A DNA stretch of 64,000 nucleotides from an uncultured Acidobacteriaceae bacterium (lineage in GTDB: Bacteria; Acidobacteriota; Terriglobia; Terriglobales; Acidobacteriaceae), in assembly GCA_903849645.1 (NCBI GenBank), contig CAINJJ010000054.1, positions 1 through 64,000 on the forward strand, written 5' to 3'. The notes below the pieces were generated by a model. The model was given only the letters and a program-made list of their open reading frames with translations. It was not told where the DNA came from and made no database searches. Each line of letters starts with the position of its first letter. The first letter of the stretch is position 1. Positions 10,525-18,583 of the stretch are shown here, piece after piece. Made by a program: the position numbers and the translations under genes.

Positions 10525-10744
10525 GGCCGGGAACATTTTTCAGGATTGGGTGTCTAACGGGATATGCGGGGAAATTCCGGGCTCTCGACCAGGCGCCGGG
10601 CTGTGGGGGCAGGCGCGGAGAGGCGGACGCAAACCGCAAGGCTGAGGGGCTGGCCACTTCGGCCGAAACAGCGCAAAAGGCGGCGGCTCTGCTCAAAGTG
10701 ACCTGCCAAGTTCGAAGGAAACAATGTTTCCTCTACAACTTCGC
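10525..10744. other. Non-coding stretch after metX
   Basis: With the promoter and leader that follow, this gives almost 390 bases without a gene before 10914. No convincing terminator follows metX. The section around 10600-10680 is GC-rich and could fold (GCCACTTCGGCCGA and GACGCAAACCGC are visible). I could not match it to a riboswitch consensus. Confidence 0.4.
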
Positions 10745-10773
10745 TTGTCACGAGGGGCGGGGCTTTCTATAAT
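10745..10773 (+). promoter_or_regulatory. Strong sigma-70-type promoter
   Basis: TTGTCA (10745-10750), a 17-base spacer and a consensus TATAAT (10768-10773). It would produce a 5' untranslated region of about 135 bases before the secreted protein gene at 10914. Confidence 0.75.
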
Positions 10774-10913
10774 CCATCCAACACCGCATTGGAAGCCGTG
10801 GTATCGTTTACCCGACACACCGGCGCTCAACCGACTACACGGAAACGGTTGTGACTTCCGCGAGCGAGTGCCTGAACATTGATCTCCATTTCGGCAATTC
10901 CCAGGAGCACTGA

Positions 10914-12239
10914 ATGAAGAAGTTTGTCTTTGCGTCTGTGATGGCATTGGCGAGCATTAGCCTCGTTTCCGCGCCCACGCTGCGAGCCCAGGATTCCATC
11001 ACCATCAAGGATCCAGCAGAATTCAACGCCTATCAAATGGCCTCCACACAGGCAGACCCCAAGGCCAAGGCAGCGGCTCTTGAGACGTTTTTGACGCAAT
11101 ATCCGCAGAGCGTGGTGAAGTCCTCGGTGCTGGACACGCTGATCGACACCTATCAGGGACTTCAGGACCCGGACAAGACGGTTGGAGCAGCCAGCCGCCT
11201 GCTGCAGGTGGACCCCACCAACATGAAGGCGATCTTCATCTCGGTGCTGATCAAGAAGGGCCAATGCGGCAAGACCAGCGATCCGCAGGTCTGCGACGAC
11301 CTGGGCGCGATTGCCAAGAAGGGCCTGGCGACGACGCAGCCCAAGGGCGTCTCCGATGACGACTGGAAGAAGCAGACGGGGGCCACGTTCCCGTTCTTCC
11401 ATTCGGCCATCGCGCTGGATGACATCCTCTCCAAGAAGGACGTGAAGGCGGGCATCGAGGAGTACCGTCAGGAACTGATGCTGCTGCCTGCCGACTCCAC
11501 GAAGAGCGGTCCCGGACTGGGCGACACCCTGCAACTGGCCGAGGCCTATGCCAAGGTGACTCCGCCGGACATGCCCAACGCGGTCTGGTTCTACGCCCGC
11601 GCGCTGGCTTTTGCCCCGGACAACTACAAGGCGGCCATCGAGAAGAAGCTGAACTACTGGTACAAGCGCTTCCATGGCGCCCTGGACGGCCTGGACGACA
11701 TCAAGGGGCAGGCCGCGGCCAGTCTCTTCCCGGCAGGCGGCGAGCCGGTCATGAAGGCGGCCAAGACCCCGGCCGAGATCGTGGATGACGTCATCAAGAG
11801 CACCCCCGACCTGACCACCCTGAACCTGGGCGACAAGGAGTTCATTCTGGCCGCCGGTTCCAAGGAAAACGCCGATAAGCTCTGGGCGGTGCTGAAGGAT
11901 CAGGTCACCCCGGTTCCTGGAAAGGTGATCGAGGCTTCGACGACGGTAATCAAGGTTGCCGTGACGGACGATGCCAAGGCCGCCAACACCGCGGACTTTA
12001 TCGTGAACCTCAAGAAGCCGCTGGAAGACAAGGACGTGCCCGCGGTGGGCTTCGAGTACAAGATTCCTCCGGCGACCGCGCTGGTGGGCACCTACGACTC
12101 GTATGCGCAGATTCCGGCAACGGCCACGCTGGCGCAGACGGCCCAGATTGTTCTTCGCGACGGAGAGATCCAGGTCGAGAAGAAGAAGGTTGTTCCGGTG
12201 CACAAGCCGGCGGCCGGCCACAAGCCCGCGGCGCACTAA
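10914..12239 (+). CDS. Secreted TPR-like repeat protein, function unknown
   Basis: 441 residues with a signal peptide (M-K-K-F-V-F-A-S-V-M-A-L-A, cleavage near T-L-R-A-Q). The helical middle part (residues ~35-250) has a tetratricopeptide-like rhythm: A-Y-A-K-V, A-V-W-F-Y-A-R-A-L-A-F-A, Y-K-A-A-I-E-K-K-L. The C-terminal part is beta-rich, with V-I-E-A-S-T-T-V-I-K-V-A-V, and ends in a Pro/Ala/Lys/His-rich tail (H-K-P-A-A-G-H-K-P-A-A-H). AGGAG precedes the ATG. The strong promoter suggests high expression. It probably resides in the periplasm or envelope. No reaction can be assigned. Confidence 0.75.
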   Translation: MKKFVFASVMALASISLVSAPTLRAQDSITIKDPAEFNAYQMASTQADPKAKAAALETFLTQYPQSVVKSSVLDTLIDTYQGLQDPDKTVGAASRLLQVDPTNMKAIFISVLIKKGQCGKTSDPQVCDDLGAIAKKGLATTQPKGVSDDDWKKQTGATFPFFHSAIALDDILSKKDVKAGIEEYRQELMLLPADSTKSGPGLGDTLQLAEAYAKVTPPDMPNAVWFYARALAFAPDNYKAAIEKKLNYWYKRFHGALDGLDDIKGQAAASLFPAGGEPVMKAAKTPAEIVDDVIKSTPDLTTLNLGDKEFILAAGSKENADKLWAVLKDQVTPVPGKVIEASTTVIKVAVTDDAKAANTADFIVNLKKPLEDKDVPAVGFEYKIPPATALVGTYDSYAQIPATATLAQTAQIVLRDGEIQVEKKKVVPVHKPAAGHKPAAH

Positions 12240-12298
12240 TCGCAAGACCGGGCCGGCGCGCTCAATGGCCGGCTCGTAGCTTCCGCTCCTGAGTCATC

Positions 12299-12332
12299 AA
12301 GGGCAGCCCAGAACGGGCTGCCCTTCTTGTTG
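12299..12332 (+). terminator. Intrinsic terminator
   Basis: AAGGGCAGCCC (12299-12309), loop AGAAC, GGGCTGCCCTT (12315-12325), then CTTGTTG. It is an 11-bp perfect stem ending the 10914-12239 transcript. Confidence 0.75.
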
Positions 12333-12387
12333 AGCGGGCCAGGGCAAAGGGCCGGTGCATTGTGGCCGGTGGTAGTCTAGGGGCAGA

Positions 12388-13281
12388 ATGGAACGCAAAA
12401 AGACAGTTCGCGTAGTGCTTGCGGCAGCGGTTCTGACAATGGGTTGCGCGGGGTTGAGTGCGCAGGCGGCGCAGGATGACGCGGCGGTGGCGCCGAAGCC
12501 TCGGCACGCGCACTCGAGCGGGCGGGTGCTGCCTTTCCCTTATGAGCCCAGCGTGCCGCAAGGGGCCTCCGCGATCGAGTTCCGGTCGTTTGAGCAGATG
12601 ACGCCGCAGGACCGGGACCTGGCCGCGGACGGGGAGTCGTCCATCGGCGAGCGGGCGGGGTTTGCGGGCCTGGAGTTCAACGAGGGCAAGTGGGCATACC
12701 GGCAGGTGGTTTGCCGAGCGCTTCCCAACCACCTTTTTCTGCAATTCACGCGCAACAACGGCGCGGCGGACGAGAGCCTGTTTTCTGCGTCGATTCCGCG
12801 CGGCGGCGACGGGCGGGTGCGGATCATTCCCATCAAGCGGCGGGGGTACTCGCTATTTTCTCCCGCGCCGATCAATGCGCTGACGATCTCTGCGTTCAAT
12901 CATATTCGCGGCGAGGAGCATGTGGAGCAGGCGCCGCAGTGGCTGGGGACGGGCCTGTGCTATGCGGCGCTGGCCGGGGCTCAGCCTGTGGCGGCTCCCC
13001 CTGCAAACGCGGAACTGCCCGGAAGTTCTGCTATTGGCGGGCCGGCGGTGCTGGAGACTCCCAACCAGGCCGGGGCGGTGATTCGCTTTGTGGATGTAGC
13101 GGCGGCGCACCGGCCGATGGAGTGGACCATGCGCTTCAACAGCAAGGGGAAACTGCTGAAGGCGACGCACGTGCCGGCGTCGCTGGCAAAGGTCAAGACG
13201 CTGGAGCCGGGAGCGGTGGACGCGAAGGGCGTGGAGTTGCATCCCGTGCCGGTAGATATGAAGGGCAAGCCGGTGGAGTGA
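12388..13281 (+). CDS. Secreted protein, function unknown
   Basis: 297 residues with an N-terminal signal (R-K-K-T-V-R-V-V-L-A-A-A-V-L-T-M, likely cleaved after S-A-Q-A). M-G-C-A-G is not a good lipobox. The mature part is mixed alpha/beta with two conserved-looking cysteines (V-V-C-R-A-L-P-N-H and G-L-C-Y-A-A-L). I recognise no catalytic motif. It lies downstream of the TPR-like secreted protein but after a terminator, so it is probably transcribed separately. Confidence 0.65.
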   Translation: MERKKTVRVVLAAAVLTMGCAGLSAQAAQDDAAVAPKPRHAHSSGRVLPFPYEPSVPQGASAIEFRSFEQMTPQDRDLAADGESSIGERAGFAGLEFNEGKWAYRQVVCRALPNHLFLQFTRNNGAADESLFSASIPRGGDGRVRIIPIKRRGYSLFSPAPINALTISAFNHIRGEEHVEQAPQWLGTGLCYAALAGAQPVAAPPANAELPGSSAIGGPAVLETPNQAGAVIRFVDVAAAHRPMEWTMRFNSKGKLLKATHVPASLAKVKTLEPGAVDAKGVELHPVPVDMKGKPVE

Positions 13282-13289
13282 GTGTTAAG

Positions 13290-13329
13290 AGATCAGGGAT
13301 CAGGGGTCAGAGATCAGGGGTCAGGGATA
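13290..13329. repeat. Short tandem repeat, GATCAGGGGTCAG type
   Basis: Degenerate direct copies of GATCAGGG and TCAGAGATCAGGGGTCAGG directly behind the 12388-13281 gene. Confidence 0.6.
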
Positions 13330-13407
13330 TGACCTTGACTGTTCGTTAGCCGAGTTCGAGCGGAAGCTTGTTCAGTGGCGCGGTTTTGTGGACTCTCTTC
13401 AGCGCCT

Positions 13408-13462
13408 CCTGTTCACTGTCTCCTCTTCACTGTCCCCTGTTCACTGTTCACCGTCCACTGTC
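13408..13462. repeat. Short tandem repeat, CTGTTCACTGTC type
   Basis: Degenerate copies of CTGTTCACTGTCTCCT / TTCACTGTCCC between the gene at 12388 and ymdB. It starts about 80 bases after the GATCAGGG array. Confidence 0.6.
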
Positions 13463-13471
13463 CCATCACCC

Positions 13472-14269
13472 CTACTCGCCGAGCATGATGCGCTGGATGC
13501 GGGTGGCGCGGCCGGTGTCTGGATCGCAGGTGATGAGCGCGGCGCACATCTTGGGGTTGCCCTTGGCGGCCTCGAACTTGCCGGGCATGCCGGTGAGGAA
13601 CTTGTTGAGCACCAGGTCTCGCTCGACGCCGATGACGCTGTCATAGGGGCCGCTCATACCCACATCGGTCTGGTAGGCGGTGCCGCCGGGCAGCACGCGC
13701 TCGTCGGCCGTGGGGATGTGGGTGTGGGTGCCGAGGACGGCGGTGACGCGGCCGTCAAGATGCCAGCCCATGGCGACCTTTTCGCTGGTAGCTTCCGCAT
13801 GGAAATCCACCACGATGACTTTGGCCTTGACACCGGCGAGCAGGGCGTTGCTGGCGTGGAAGGGGTCGTTGGTGCCGTTCATGAAGACGCGGCCCATGAG
13901 GTCGATGACGGCGAAGGGCACGCCGCCCTGGGTAACGCCTTCAAAGACGCCGTGGCCGGGCAGGCCGGGCTGCAGGTTGGCGGGGCGCAGAACGCGGCGG
14001 CCGCGCTCCTGGCTGTCGGCGGGCGCGGCGTTCATGTAGTCGATGAGCTCGCGCTTGTCCCAGACATGGTTGCCGGTGGTGAGCACGTCGGCGCCGAGAT
14101 CGAAGAGCTCTTCGGCAAGCTGGGGCGTGACGCCGAAGCCGCCCGCAGCGTTTTCCGCGTTGATGACGGTCAGGTCGACTGAATGAGTGGACCGAATGTG
14201 GCCGAGATGTTCCCGGACGATTCTGCGCCCGGCACTACCAAAAACGTCGCCTACGAAGAGGATGTTCAA
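13472..14269 (-). CDS. ymdB: YmdB-family metallophosphoesterase (TIGR00282)
   Basis: A 265-residue calcineurin-like phosphodiesterase of the YmdB type. In Bacillus this family hydrolyses cyclic nucleotides and influences biofilm and motility. The dimetal motifs are plain: F-V-G-D-V-F-G, I-N-A-E-N-A-A-G-G, T-G-N-H-V-W-D-K and G-T-H-T-H-I-P-T-A-D. I place the start at TTG 14269 (M-N-I-L-F-V-G-D-V), because AAGGAG lies 10 bases before it and the family starts there. The longer frame begins inside a repeat array. Confidence 0.88.
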   Translation of the reverse strand: MNILFVGDVFGSAGRRIVREHLGHIRSTHSVDLTVINAENAAGGFGVTPQLAEELFDLGADVLTTGNHVWDKRELIDYMNAAPADSQERGRRVLRPANLQPGLPGHGVFEGVTQGGVPFAVIDLMGRVFMNGTNDPFHASNALLAGVKAKVIVVDFHAEATSEKVAMGWHLDGRVTAVLGTHTHIPTADERVLPGGTAYQTDVGMSGPYDSVIGVERDLVLNKFLTGMPGKFEAAKGNPKMCAALITCDPDTGRATRIQRIMLGE

Positions 14270-14290
14270 GTTTCTCGTGCTCCTTGGATG

Positions 14291-14320
14291 AGGCAATAGG
14301 CATTAGGCAATAGGCAATAG
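14291..14320. repeat. GGCAATAG repeat array, right orientation
   Basis: Copies of AGGCAATAGG / CATTAGGCAATAG. The array encodes the last residues and stop of the four-helix-bundle gene on the minus strand and lies just before the ymdB ribosome site. The inverted counterpart is at 14738-14766. Confidence 0.7.
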
Positions 14321-14704
14321 AAAAAGGCACAAAGGGTTCAGTGGCTTCGCGGAGCGCAGCGACTTCATTAGTGAGACAAGCATTTTGCCCACTTCATCGC
14401 AGAGAGAAGCTGGGTTTGCAATGTCCTGATTTGTTCCAAATTCGAGTTCCCTGGCAATTACCATCTGGGTTTCCACTTCGGCGCAAGACCCTCTTGCGTG
14501 GCCGAGGAACAAAAGGTACTCGCCCTTGCTTGATTTCCCGTAACCCTCGGCAATGTTGCTCGCAATCGAAACTGAGGCCCGTCGCAGCTGATTCGTAAGC
14601 CCGAATCGCTCAGCATCGGGGAACTTCGCAGTCAATTTGTATACAGAAACAGTGAGCTGAATGGAGCGCTGCCAAACGATCAGGTCCTTGAATGACTGTC
14701 CCAC
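14303..14704 (-). CDS. Four-helix-bundle protein (S23 / 23S rRNA intervening-sequence family)
   Basis: 133 residues. The N-terminus F-K-D-L-I-V-W-Q-R-S, the middle F-G-L-T-N-Q-L-R-R-A-S-V-S-I-A-S-N-I-A-E-G and the following G-S-C-A-E-V-E-T-Q are the hallmark of the S23 family. These are small four-helix bundles first seen in 23S rRNA intervening sequences. Their function is unknown; they are often found as mobile-looking single genes. There is no rRNA here. The C-terminal L-L-P-I-A and the stop codon are encoded by the flanking GGCAATAG repeat, so the gene end was probably altered by the repeat. Confidence 0.85.
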   Translation of the reverse strand: MGQSFKDLIVWQRSIQLTVSVYKLTAKFPDAERFGLTNQLRRASVSIASNIAEGYGKSSKGEYLLFLGHARGSCAEVETQMVIARELEFGTNQDIANPASLCDEVGKMLVSLMKSLRSAKPLNPLCLFLLPIA

Positions 14705-14737
14705 GCCCTGTTCCTCTCTTGGAAAGCATGAATTAAC

Positions 14738-14766
14738 TATTGCCTATTGCCTAGTCCCTATTGCCT
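14738..14766. repeat. GGCAATAG repeat array, inverted copy
   Basis: CTATTGCCTATTGCCT...CCCTATTGCCT, the reverse complement of the array at 14291-14320. The two bracket the four-helix-bundle gene. The lysS stop codon (TAG) is taken from this array. Confidence 0.7.
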
Positions 14767-16467
14767 CTCGTCCTTCGGTCCCTCAGTCCCCTTGTCCCTG
14801 TTTCTCATCAGTGGGAACAAAATCACGTCGCGGATGGAGCGGGAGCCGGTGAGGAGCATGACGAGGCGGTCGATGCCGATGCCTTCGCCGCCGGTGGGGG
14901 GCAGGCCGTAGGCGAGGGCGCGGACATAGTCCTCGTCCATCTGGTGGGCTTCGTCGTCGCCGCGGTCGCGTTCGGCCAACTGCTGGGCAAAGCGCTTCTG
15001 CTGCTCGACGGGGTCGTTGAGCTCGCTGAAGGCGTTGCCAAGCTCGAAGCCGCCGCAGAAGAACTCAAAGCGCTCGACGTGGTCGGGGTCGTCCGGCTTT
15101 GCCTTGGAGAGGGGCGAGACCTCGACAGGGTAGTCGTAGATGATGGTGGGCTGGATGAGGAAGGGCTCACAAAGCGTCTCGAACAGTGTGTAAATGGCCT
15201 TACCGAGCGAAACCAAATTCCCTTTGATTTGTACATGGAGGAGGAGCAGCATTGCAAGTTGGGCGTGCGCAGTTTTTTGCGGTTGCTGCACGAACTTGCT
15301 GGGGGGCGAGAATTTAAAACCGCTGGTCAAAACAGGGGATTGGATGCAACTGTCAACAATTGCGCCAACGCCCCGAAGGCTTTGGAAATCCTCAAGGGTC
15401 GTGCCAATTCCTAGTAGGAGCAAGAGTGCCTCTGTTATTGCCTCGACCATCGAGAGCCGCCGCCACTTCGCAAGATCGATCTGATTGCCGAATGAATCTA
15501 GGCGCGGAACGGGTTTGCCATTCTCGTCTAGCTTGCCAGACGGAAGAATCGTCGTCCCATTGACTTCCATCGCAACGAACGAAACCAGCTCCTCGGTGAG
15601 CTGCATCAGGTCGTGGTAGTTGGCGTAGGCCTGGTAAAACTCCAGCATGGTGAACTCGGGATTGTGCTGGGTGCTGACGCCCTCGTTGCGAAAGTTGCGA
15701 TTGATCTCGTAGACGCGGTCCAGGCCGCCGACGACGAGCCGCTTGAGGTAGAGCTCGGGGGCGATGCGCAGGAAGAGGTCAAGGTCGAGGGCGTTGTGGT
15801 GGGTGCGGAAGGGGCGCGCCGCGGCGCCTCCGGCCACCTGCTGCATCATGGGCGTCTCGACCTCGAGGTAGCCCCGGTCGTCAAAGAACTTGCGCAGCGC
15901 CTTGAGCGCCTTGGCGCGCTTGACGAAGACTTCGCGGGCTTCGAGGTTCGAGAAAAGGTCCACATAGCGCTGGCGGTAGCGCAGCTCGACGTCGGCCAGG
16001 CCGTGGAATTTTTCCGGCAGGGTGAGCATGGCCTTGGCCAGGAAAGTGAGGCGTTCGACATGGATGGTGAGCTCGCCGGTGCGGGTGCGGAACAGGTAGC
16101 CGGAGACGCCGATGTGGTCGCCGAGGTCGAGCAGCTTGTAGAGTGCGAAGCCTGCGTCGCCCACGGCGTCGAGGCGAACGTAGATCTGCAGGCGCTCGCC
16201 GCCCTGCTGCAGAGTGGCAAAGCCGGCCTTGCCCTGGGCGCGGATGGCCATGATGCGTCCGGCGGTGGCAACGGTGACGCGGGAGGCCTCCAGGTCTTCA
16301 GCCTGCGTCTCGCCCCACTTGGCACGGATGGTGGGAACGGTGTGGGAGGAGGGGAACTGGTTGGGGTAGGCTTCCTGCCCGAGCTTCTCGATCTCAGCGA
16401 GTTTTGCCAGGCGCAAGTCGAAGAGGCTGCGCTCAAATTCCGAATCGAACACGGTGATTCCTTCCAT
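14758..16467 (-). CDS. lysS: Lysyl-tRNA synthetase, class II, with an internal extension
   Basis: 569 residues. It charges tRNA-Lys. The N-terminal OB domain is followed by the class II motifs: motif 1 [13 protein letters not shown], motif 2 [11 protein letters not shown] and motif 3 [11 protein letters not shown]. The start is ATG 16467 (M-E-G-I-T-V-F); upstream frame sequence is not LysRS-like. It is about 60 residues longer than usual LysS. The excess lies between motifs 2 and 3, from about R-L-S-M-V-E-A to L-I-Q-P-T. That DNA (about 15190-15590) is visibly richer in A+T than the rest. The last ~12 residues ([12 protein letters not shown]) are encoded by intergenic repeat sequence. Confidence 0.9.
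   Translation of the reverse strand: MEGITVFDSEFERSLFDLRLAKLAEIEKLGQEAYPNQFPSSHTVPTIRAKWGETQAEDLEASRVTVATAGRIMAIRAQGKAGFATLQQGGERLQIYVRLDAVGDAGFALYKLLDLGDHIGVSGYLFRTRTGELTIHVERLTFLAKAMLTLPEKFHGLADVELRYRQRYVDLFSNLEAREVFVKRAKALKALRKFFDDRGYLEVETPMMQQVAGGAAARPFRTHHNALDLDLFLRIAPELYLKRLVVGGLDRVYEINRNFRNEGVSTQHNPEFTMLEFYQAYANYHDLMQLTEELVSFVAMEVNGTTILPSGKLDENGKPVPRLDSFGNQIDLAKWRRLSMVEAITEALLLLLGIGTTLEDFQSLRGVGAIVDSCIQSPVLTSGFKFSPPSKFVQQPQKTAHAQLAMLLLLHVQIKGNLVSLGKAIYTLFETLCEPFLIQPTIIYDYPVEVSPLSKAKPDDPDHVERFEFFCGGFELGNAFSELNDPVEQQKRFAQQLAERDRGDDEAHQMDEDYVRALAYGLPPTGGEGIGIDRLVMLLTGSRSIRDVILFPLMRNRDKGTEGPKDERQ
14768..14801. repeat. GGGACTGA repeat (inverted), overlapping the 3' end of lysS
   Basis: Read on the minus strand it gives CAGGGACAAGGGGACTGAGG followed by GACCGAAGGACG, closely like the repeat at 7734-7786. 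It is translated as the C-terminal tail of LysS. Confidence 0.6.
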
Positions 16468-16539
16468 CAGGGGGCCAAAGGCCCAAAAGGGAAGTATACC
16501 CGCTGCGCGGTTGAGCCTGTATGCTGGGAGGCAGACCCG

Positions 16540-16845
16540 ATGGCCTTCAACCGCCCCATTCCGGACGCTAGCAAAGGCAGCAAGGCGCCCAGTGCGCTGG
16601 CCGGCCTGGTGGAGGCGGAGAAGATGATGCAGATCGCCATTCTGCTGCCTTCCGCGGCATTTGTGGGCTGGCTGCTGGGCCTGTGGGCCGACAAGCTGCT
16701 GCACCAGACATGGATCAGCCTGGCGGGGATTATCTTTGGAGGCGTCTCCGGACTGGTCTACGTGGTGCGGCTGGTGATTGCGGCGGGAGCCAGGACGGCC
16801 GCCGGGGTGCATGCGGGCAAGGGAGATTTCGAAGACAAGCCATGA
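16540..16845 (+). CDS. atpZ: AtpZ/AtpI-like Fo accessory protein
   Basis: A 101-residue protein with two membrane helices: [18 protein letters not shown] and [19 protein letters not shown]. These match the AtpZ (YtgA-like) type found before ATP synthase operons. Such proteins assist Fo assembly or Mg2+/Ca2+ supply. The start is ATG 16540. The stop overlaps the next gene (ATGA, 16842-16845). Confidence 0.75.
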   Translation: MAFNRPIPDASKGSKAPSALAGLVEAEKMMQIAILLPSAAFVGWLLGLWADKLLHQTWISLAGIIFGGVSGLVYVVRLVIAAGARTAAGVHAGKGDFEDKP

Positions 16846-17255
16846 CAGAAGACACGCACCCGATTCTGGGTCTGACGGAAGAGACGCTGGAGGCCCTGCT
16901 GAAGCGGGCCGTACGGAATACGGCGATTCTGGGCCTGCTGCCGGCGCTGGTGCTGCTGGTGGCCACGGGCTGGCGGGACGCAGCGATGCTGCTGACCGGG
17001 GCGCTGATTTCCGCGGCCAGCATTGTGGAGTGGCTGCGGCTGGTGCGGCTGATCAACGACCGCATGAAGAAGAAAAAGGCGCAGCGCGGGGCCGTTTTGG
17101 TCATCGCGTTCTTTCTGCTGCGGCTGGTGTTCTTTGGGGCCGCCATCTATGGTAGCCTGAAGTGTTTCCAGGGCTCTCCCATCGCGCTTGTCTGCGGCCT
17201 CAGTCTGGCCGTTGTCACGCTGATGTGGGAGGCTATCCGGCTGCTGCGGGAGTAG
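16842..17255 (+). CDS. atpI: ATP synthase subunit I-like protein
   Basis: 137 residues with four membrane helices, including [28 protein letters not shown] and [15 protein letters not shown] basic R-M-K-K-K-K-A-Q-R loop lies between them. Layout and position between the atpZ-like gene and atpB fit AtpI, which helps assemble the c-ring. Sequence similarity alone is weak, as usual for this family. Confidence 0.7.
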   Translation: MTEDTHPILGLTEETLEALLKRAVRNTAILGLLPALVLLVATGWRDAAMLLTGALISAASIVEWLRLVRLINDRMKKKKAQRGAVLVIAFFLLRLVFFGAAIYGSLKCFQGSPIALVCGLSLAVVTLMWEAIRLLRE

Positions 17256-17313
17256 GGAACAAGCGCGGCAGGGACGGCAGATTGGCTCCGGGAACAGAAA
17301 GATTATCGCCTTC

Positions 17314-18048
17314 ATGCAGGGACCTCTGATTTTTACCTCAGTGCTGAATCAAGTGTTTGCGGGACCGGTGGACGCGCTGCTCAAGGCAGTGGGCGTTCAG
17401 CCGGAAAATGCAGCCGCGCCCATCAACGACACCTTCGCAATGGAACTGCTGATCGTGCTGGCCTTCATCGCGTTTTTCGCGCTGGTGCGGATGAGCCTTT
17501 CAGTGGAGAAGCCGGGGACAGCGCAGCAGTTTGCCGAAGTGCTGCACGAGTTTGTGGGCGGGCAGGCGGAGTCCATCATCGGGCACGGGTACGGGCGCTT
17601 TCAGGCGTTTGTGACCTGCATCTTCCTGTTTGTGCTGACGTGCAACCTGGTGGGGCTGATTCCGGGCATCTCGGCGCCGACGCAGTCGGCGGTGGTGCCG
17701 CTGGGCGTGGCGGTGGCCACGTTTGTCTATTACAACTTCCACGGCGTGCGGGCGCAGGGACCGATCGGGTATCTGAAGCACTTTGCGGGGCCCATCTGGT
17801 GGATATCCTGGCTGCTTTTCCCCATCGAGATCATCTCGCACCTGGCACGCATGATGTCCCTCACCATTCGTCTCTGGGCCAATATGTTTGCCGGCGATCT
17901 GGTGACGCTGGTCTTCTTTTCGCTGATTCCGGTGGGCATTCCGGTGATCTTCCTGGGGCTGCACCTGGGCGTTTCTGTCATTCAGGCGTTTGTGTTCATG
18001 CTGCTGTCGATGATCTACCTGGGTCAGGCCGTAGCGCACGAGCACTAA
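17314..18048 (+). CDS. atpB: ATP synthase Fo subunit a
   Basis: A 244-residue polytopic membrane protein forming the ion half-channels beside the c-ring. The essential arginine is in the helix S-L-T-I-R-L-W-A-N-M-F-A-G (about residues 186-198). The last helices V-I-Q-A-F-V-F-M-L-L-S-M-I-Y-L are typical. The stop region (GAGCACTAAA) is repeated 95 bases downstream, see the element at 18040-18144. Confidence 0.95.
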   Translation: MQGPLIFTSVLNQVFAGPVDALLKAVGVQPENAAAPINDTFAMELLIVLAFIAFFALVRMSLSVEKPGTAQQFAEVLHEFVGGQAESIIGHGYGRFQAFVTCIFLFVLTCNLVGLIPGISAPTQSAVVPLGVAVATFVYYNFHGVRAQGPIGYLKHFAGPIWWISWLLFPIEIISHLARMMSLTIRLWANMFAGDLVTLVFFSLIPVGIPVIFLGLHLGVSVIQAFVFMLLSMIYLGQAVAHEH

Positions 18049-18144
18049 AAAGCAGTTCAAAGTGGGCAGTTCACAGTTCATAGCAAAGATCCGGAAGGTC
18101 TGAGGCAGGAACTGCGAACTATGAACTGCGAACTGAGCACTAAA
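18040..18144. repeat. Hairpin element bounded by a 10-bp direct repeat at the atpB stop
   Basis: GAGCACTAAA occurs at 18040-18049 (containing the atpB stop) and again at 18135-18144. Between them are arms CAGTTCACAGTTCATAG (18067-18083) and CTATGAACTGCGAACTG (18119-18135), complementary except for one position, with a 35-base loop. The layout resembles a small insertion with target duplication. Confidence 0.6.
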
Positions 18145-18262
18145 CAGATTCCGCCGGGGAGCGCTTCCGCCCTGGGCCAACGGACGACCGCAAGCGTGAG
18201 GGGGCCAGCACGGTGAGCCTCAACCACCCACTGGCGGCCAATCCAAGGGAAGCAGGAGAAAC

Positions 18263-18559
18263 ATGCGCAAACTGCAATCCGTACTGATGGTTCTGGCCAT
18301 CCTCTGCTTTGCTGTTCCGGCATTTGCCGAGGGCGGCACCACCATCGACCTGGCTCCCATCGGCATCGGCCTGGGCATCGCTCTGGCTGCCGGCCTCTGC
18401 GGCCTTGGCCAGGGCAAGGCGATTGCCTCGGCGACCGAGTCGGTTGCCCGCAACCCCGGCGCAACGGCCAGCATTCAGCTTCTGCTGATTCTGGGCCTGG
18501 CGTTCATCGAGTCTCTCACCCTGTTCACGTTTGCCACGATCTTCATCAAGATCAAGTAA
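18263..18559 (+). CDS. atpE: ATP synthase Fo subunit c (c-ring)
   Basis: 98 residues. It starts with a signal-like helix (M-R-K-L-Q-S-V-L-M-V-L-A-I-L-C-F-A-V-P-A-F-A) before the two c-ring helices, so the mature form is probably about 75 residues. Helix 1 has G-I-G-L-G-I-A-L-A-A-G and L-G-Q-G-K-A; the polar loop is A-R-N-P; helix 2 carries the ion-binding glutamate in A-F-I-E-S-L-T-L-F. The Gln in helix 1 and the Glu-Ser pair resemble Na+-type c subunits, but the usual Tyr is Phe here. A terminator follows, and no atpF/H/A/G/D/C genes do. Confidence 0.93.
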   Translation: MRKLQSVLMVLAILCFAVPAFAEGGTTIDLAPIGIGLGIALAAGLCGLGQGKAIASATESVARNPGATASIQLLLILGLAFIESLTLFTFATIFIKIK

Positions 18560-18583
18560 GCGGGTTCTACTGAATGCGGAACG

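Noticed and set aside
10600..10720. A cyclic-di-GMP (GEMM) riboswitch suggested by GACGCAAA
   Set aside because: Only one of the conserved segments is present and the rest of the fold is not found. The good promoter at 10745 lies downstream, so this DNA would not be in the 10914 transcript.
14303..14704. A 23S rRNA intervening sequence
   Set aside because: The encoded protein is of that family, but no 23S rRNA sequence surrounds it.
15613..16539. Extension of the atpZ-like protein upstream, opposite lysS
   Set aside because: The upstream part is antisense to lysS and has no AtpZ features. The family-like sequence begins at ATG 16540.
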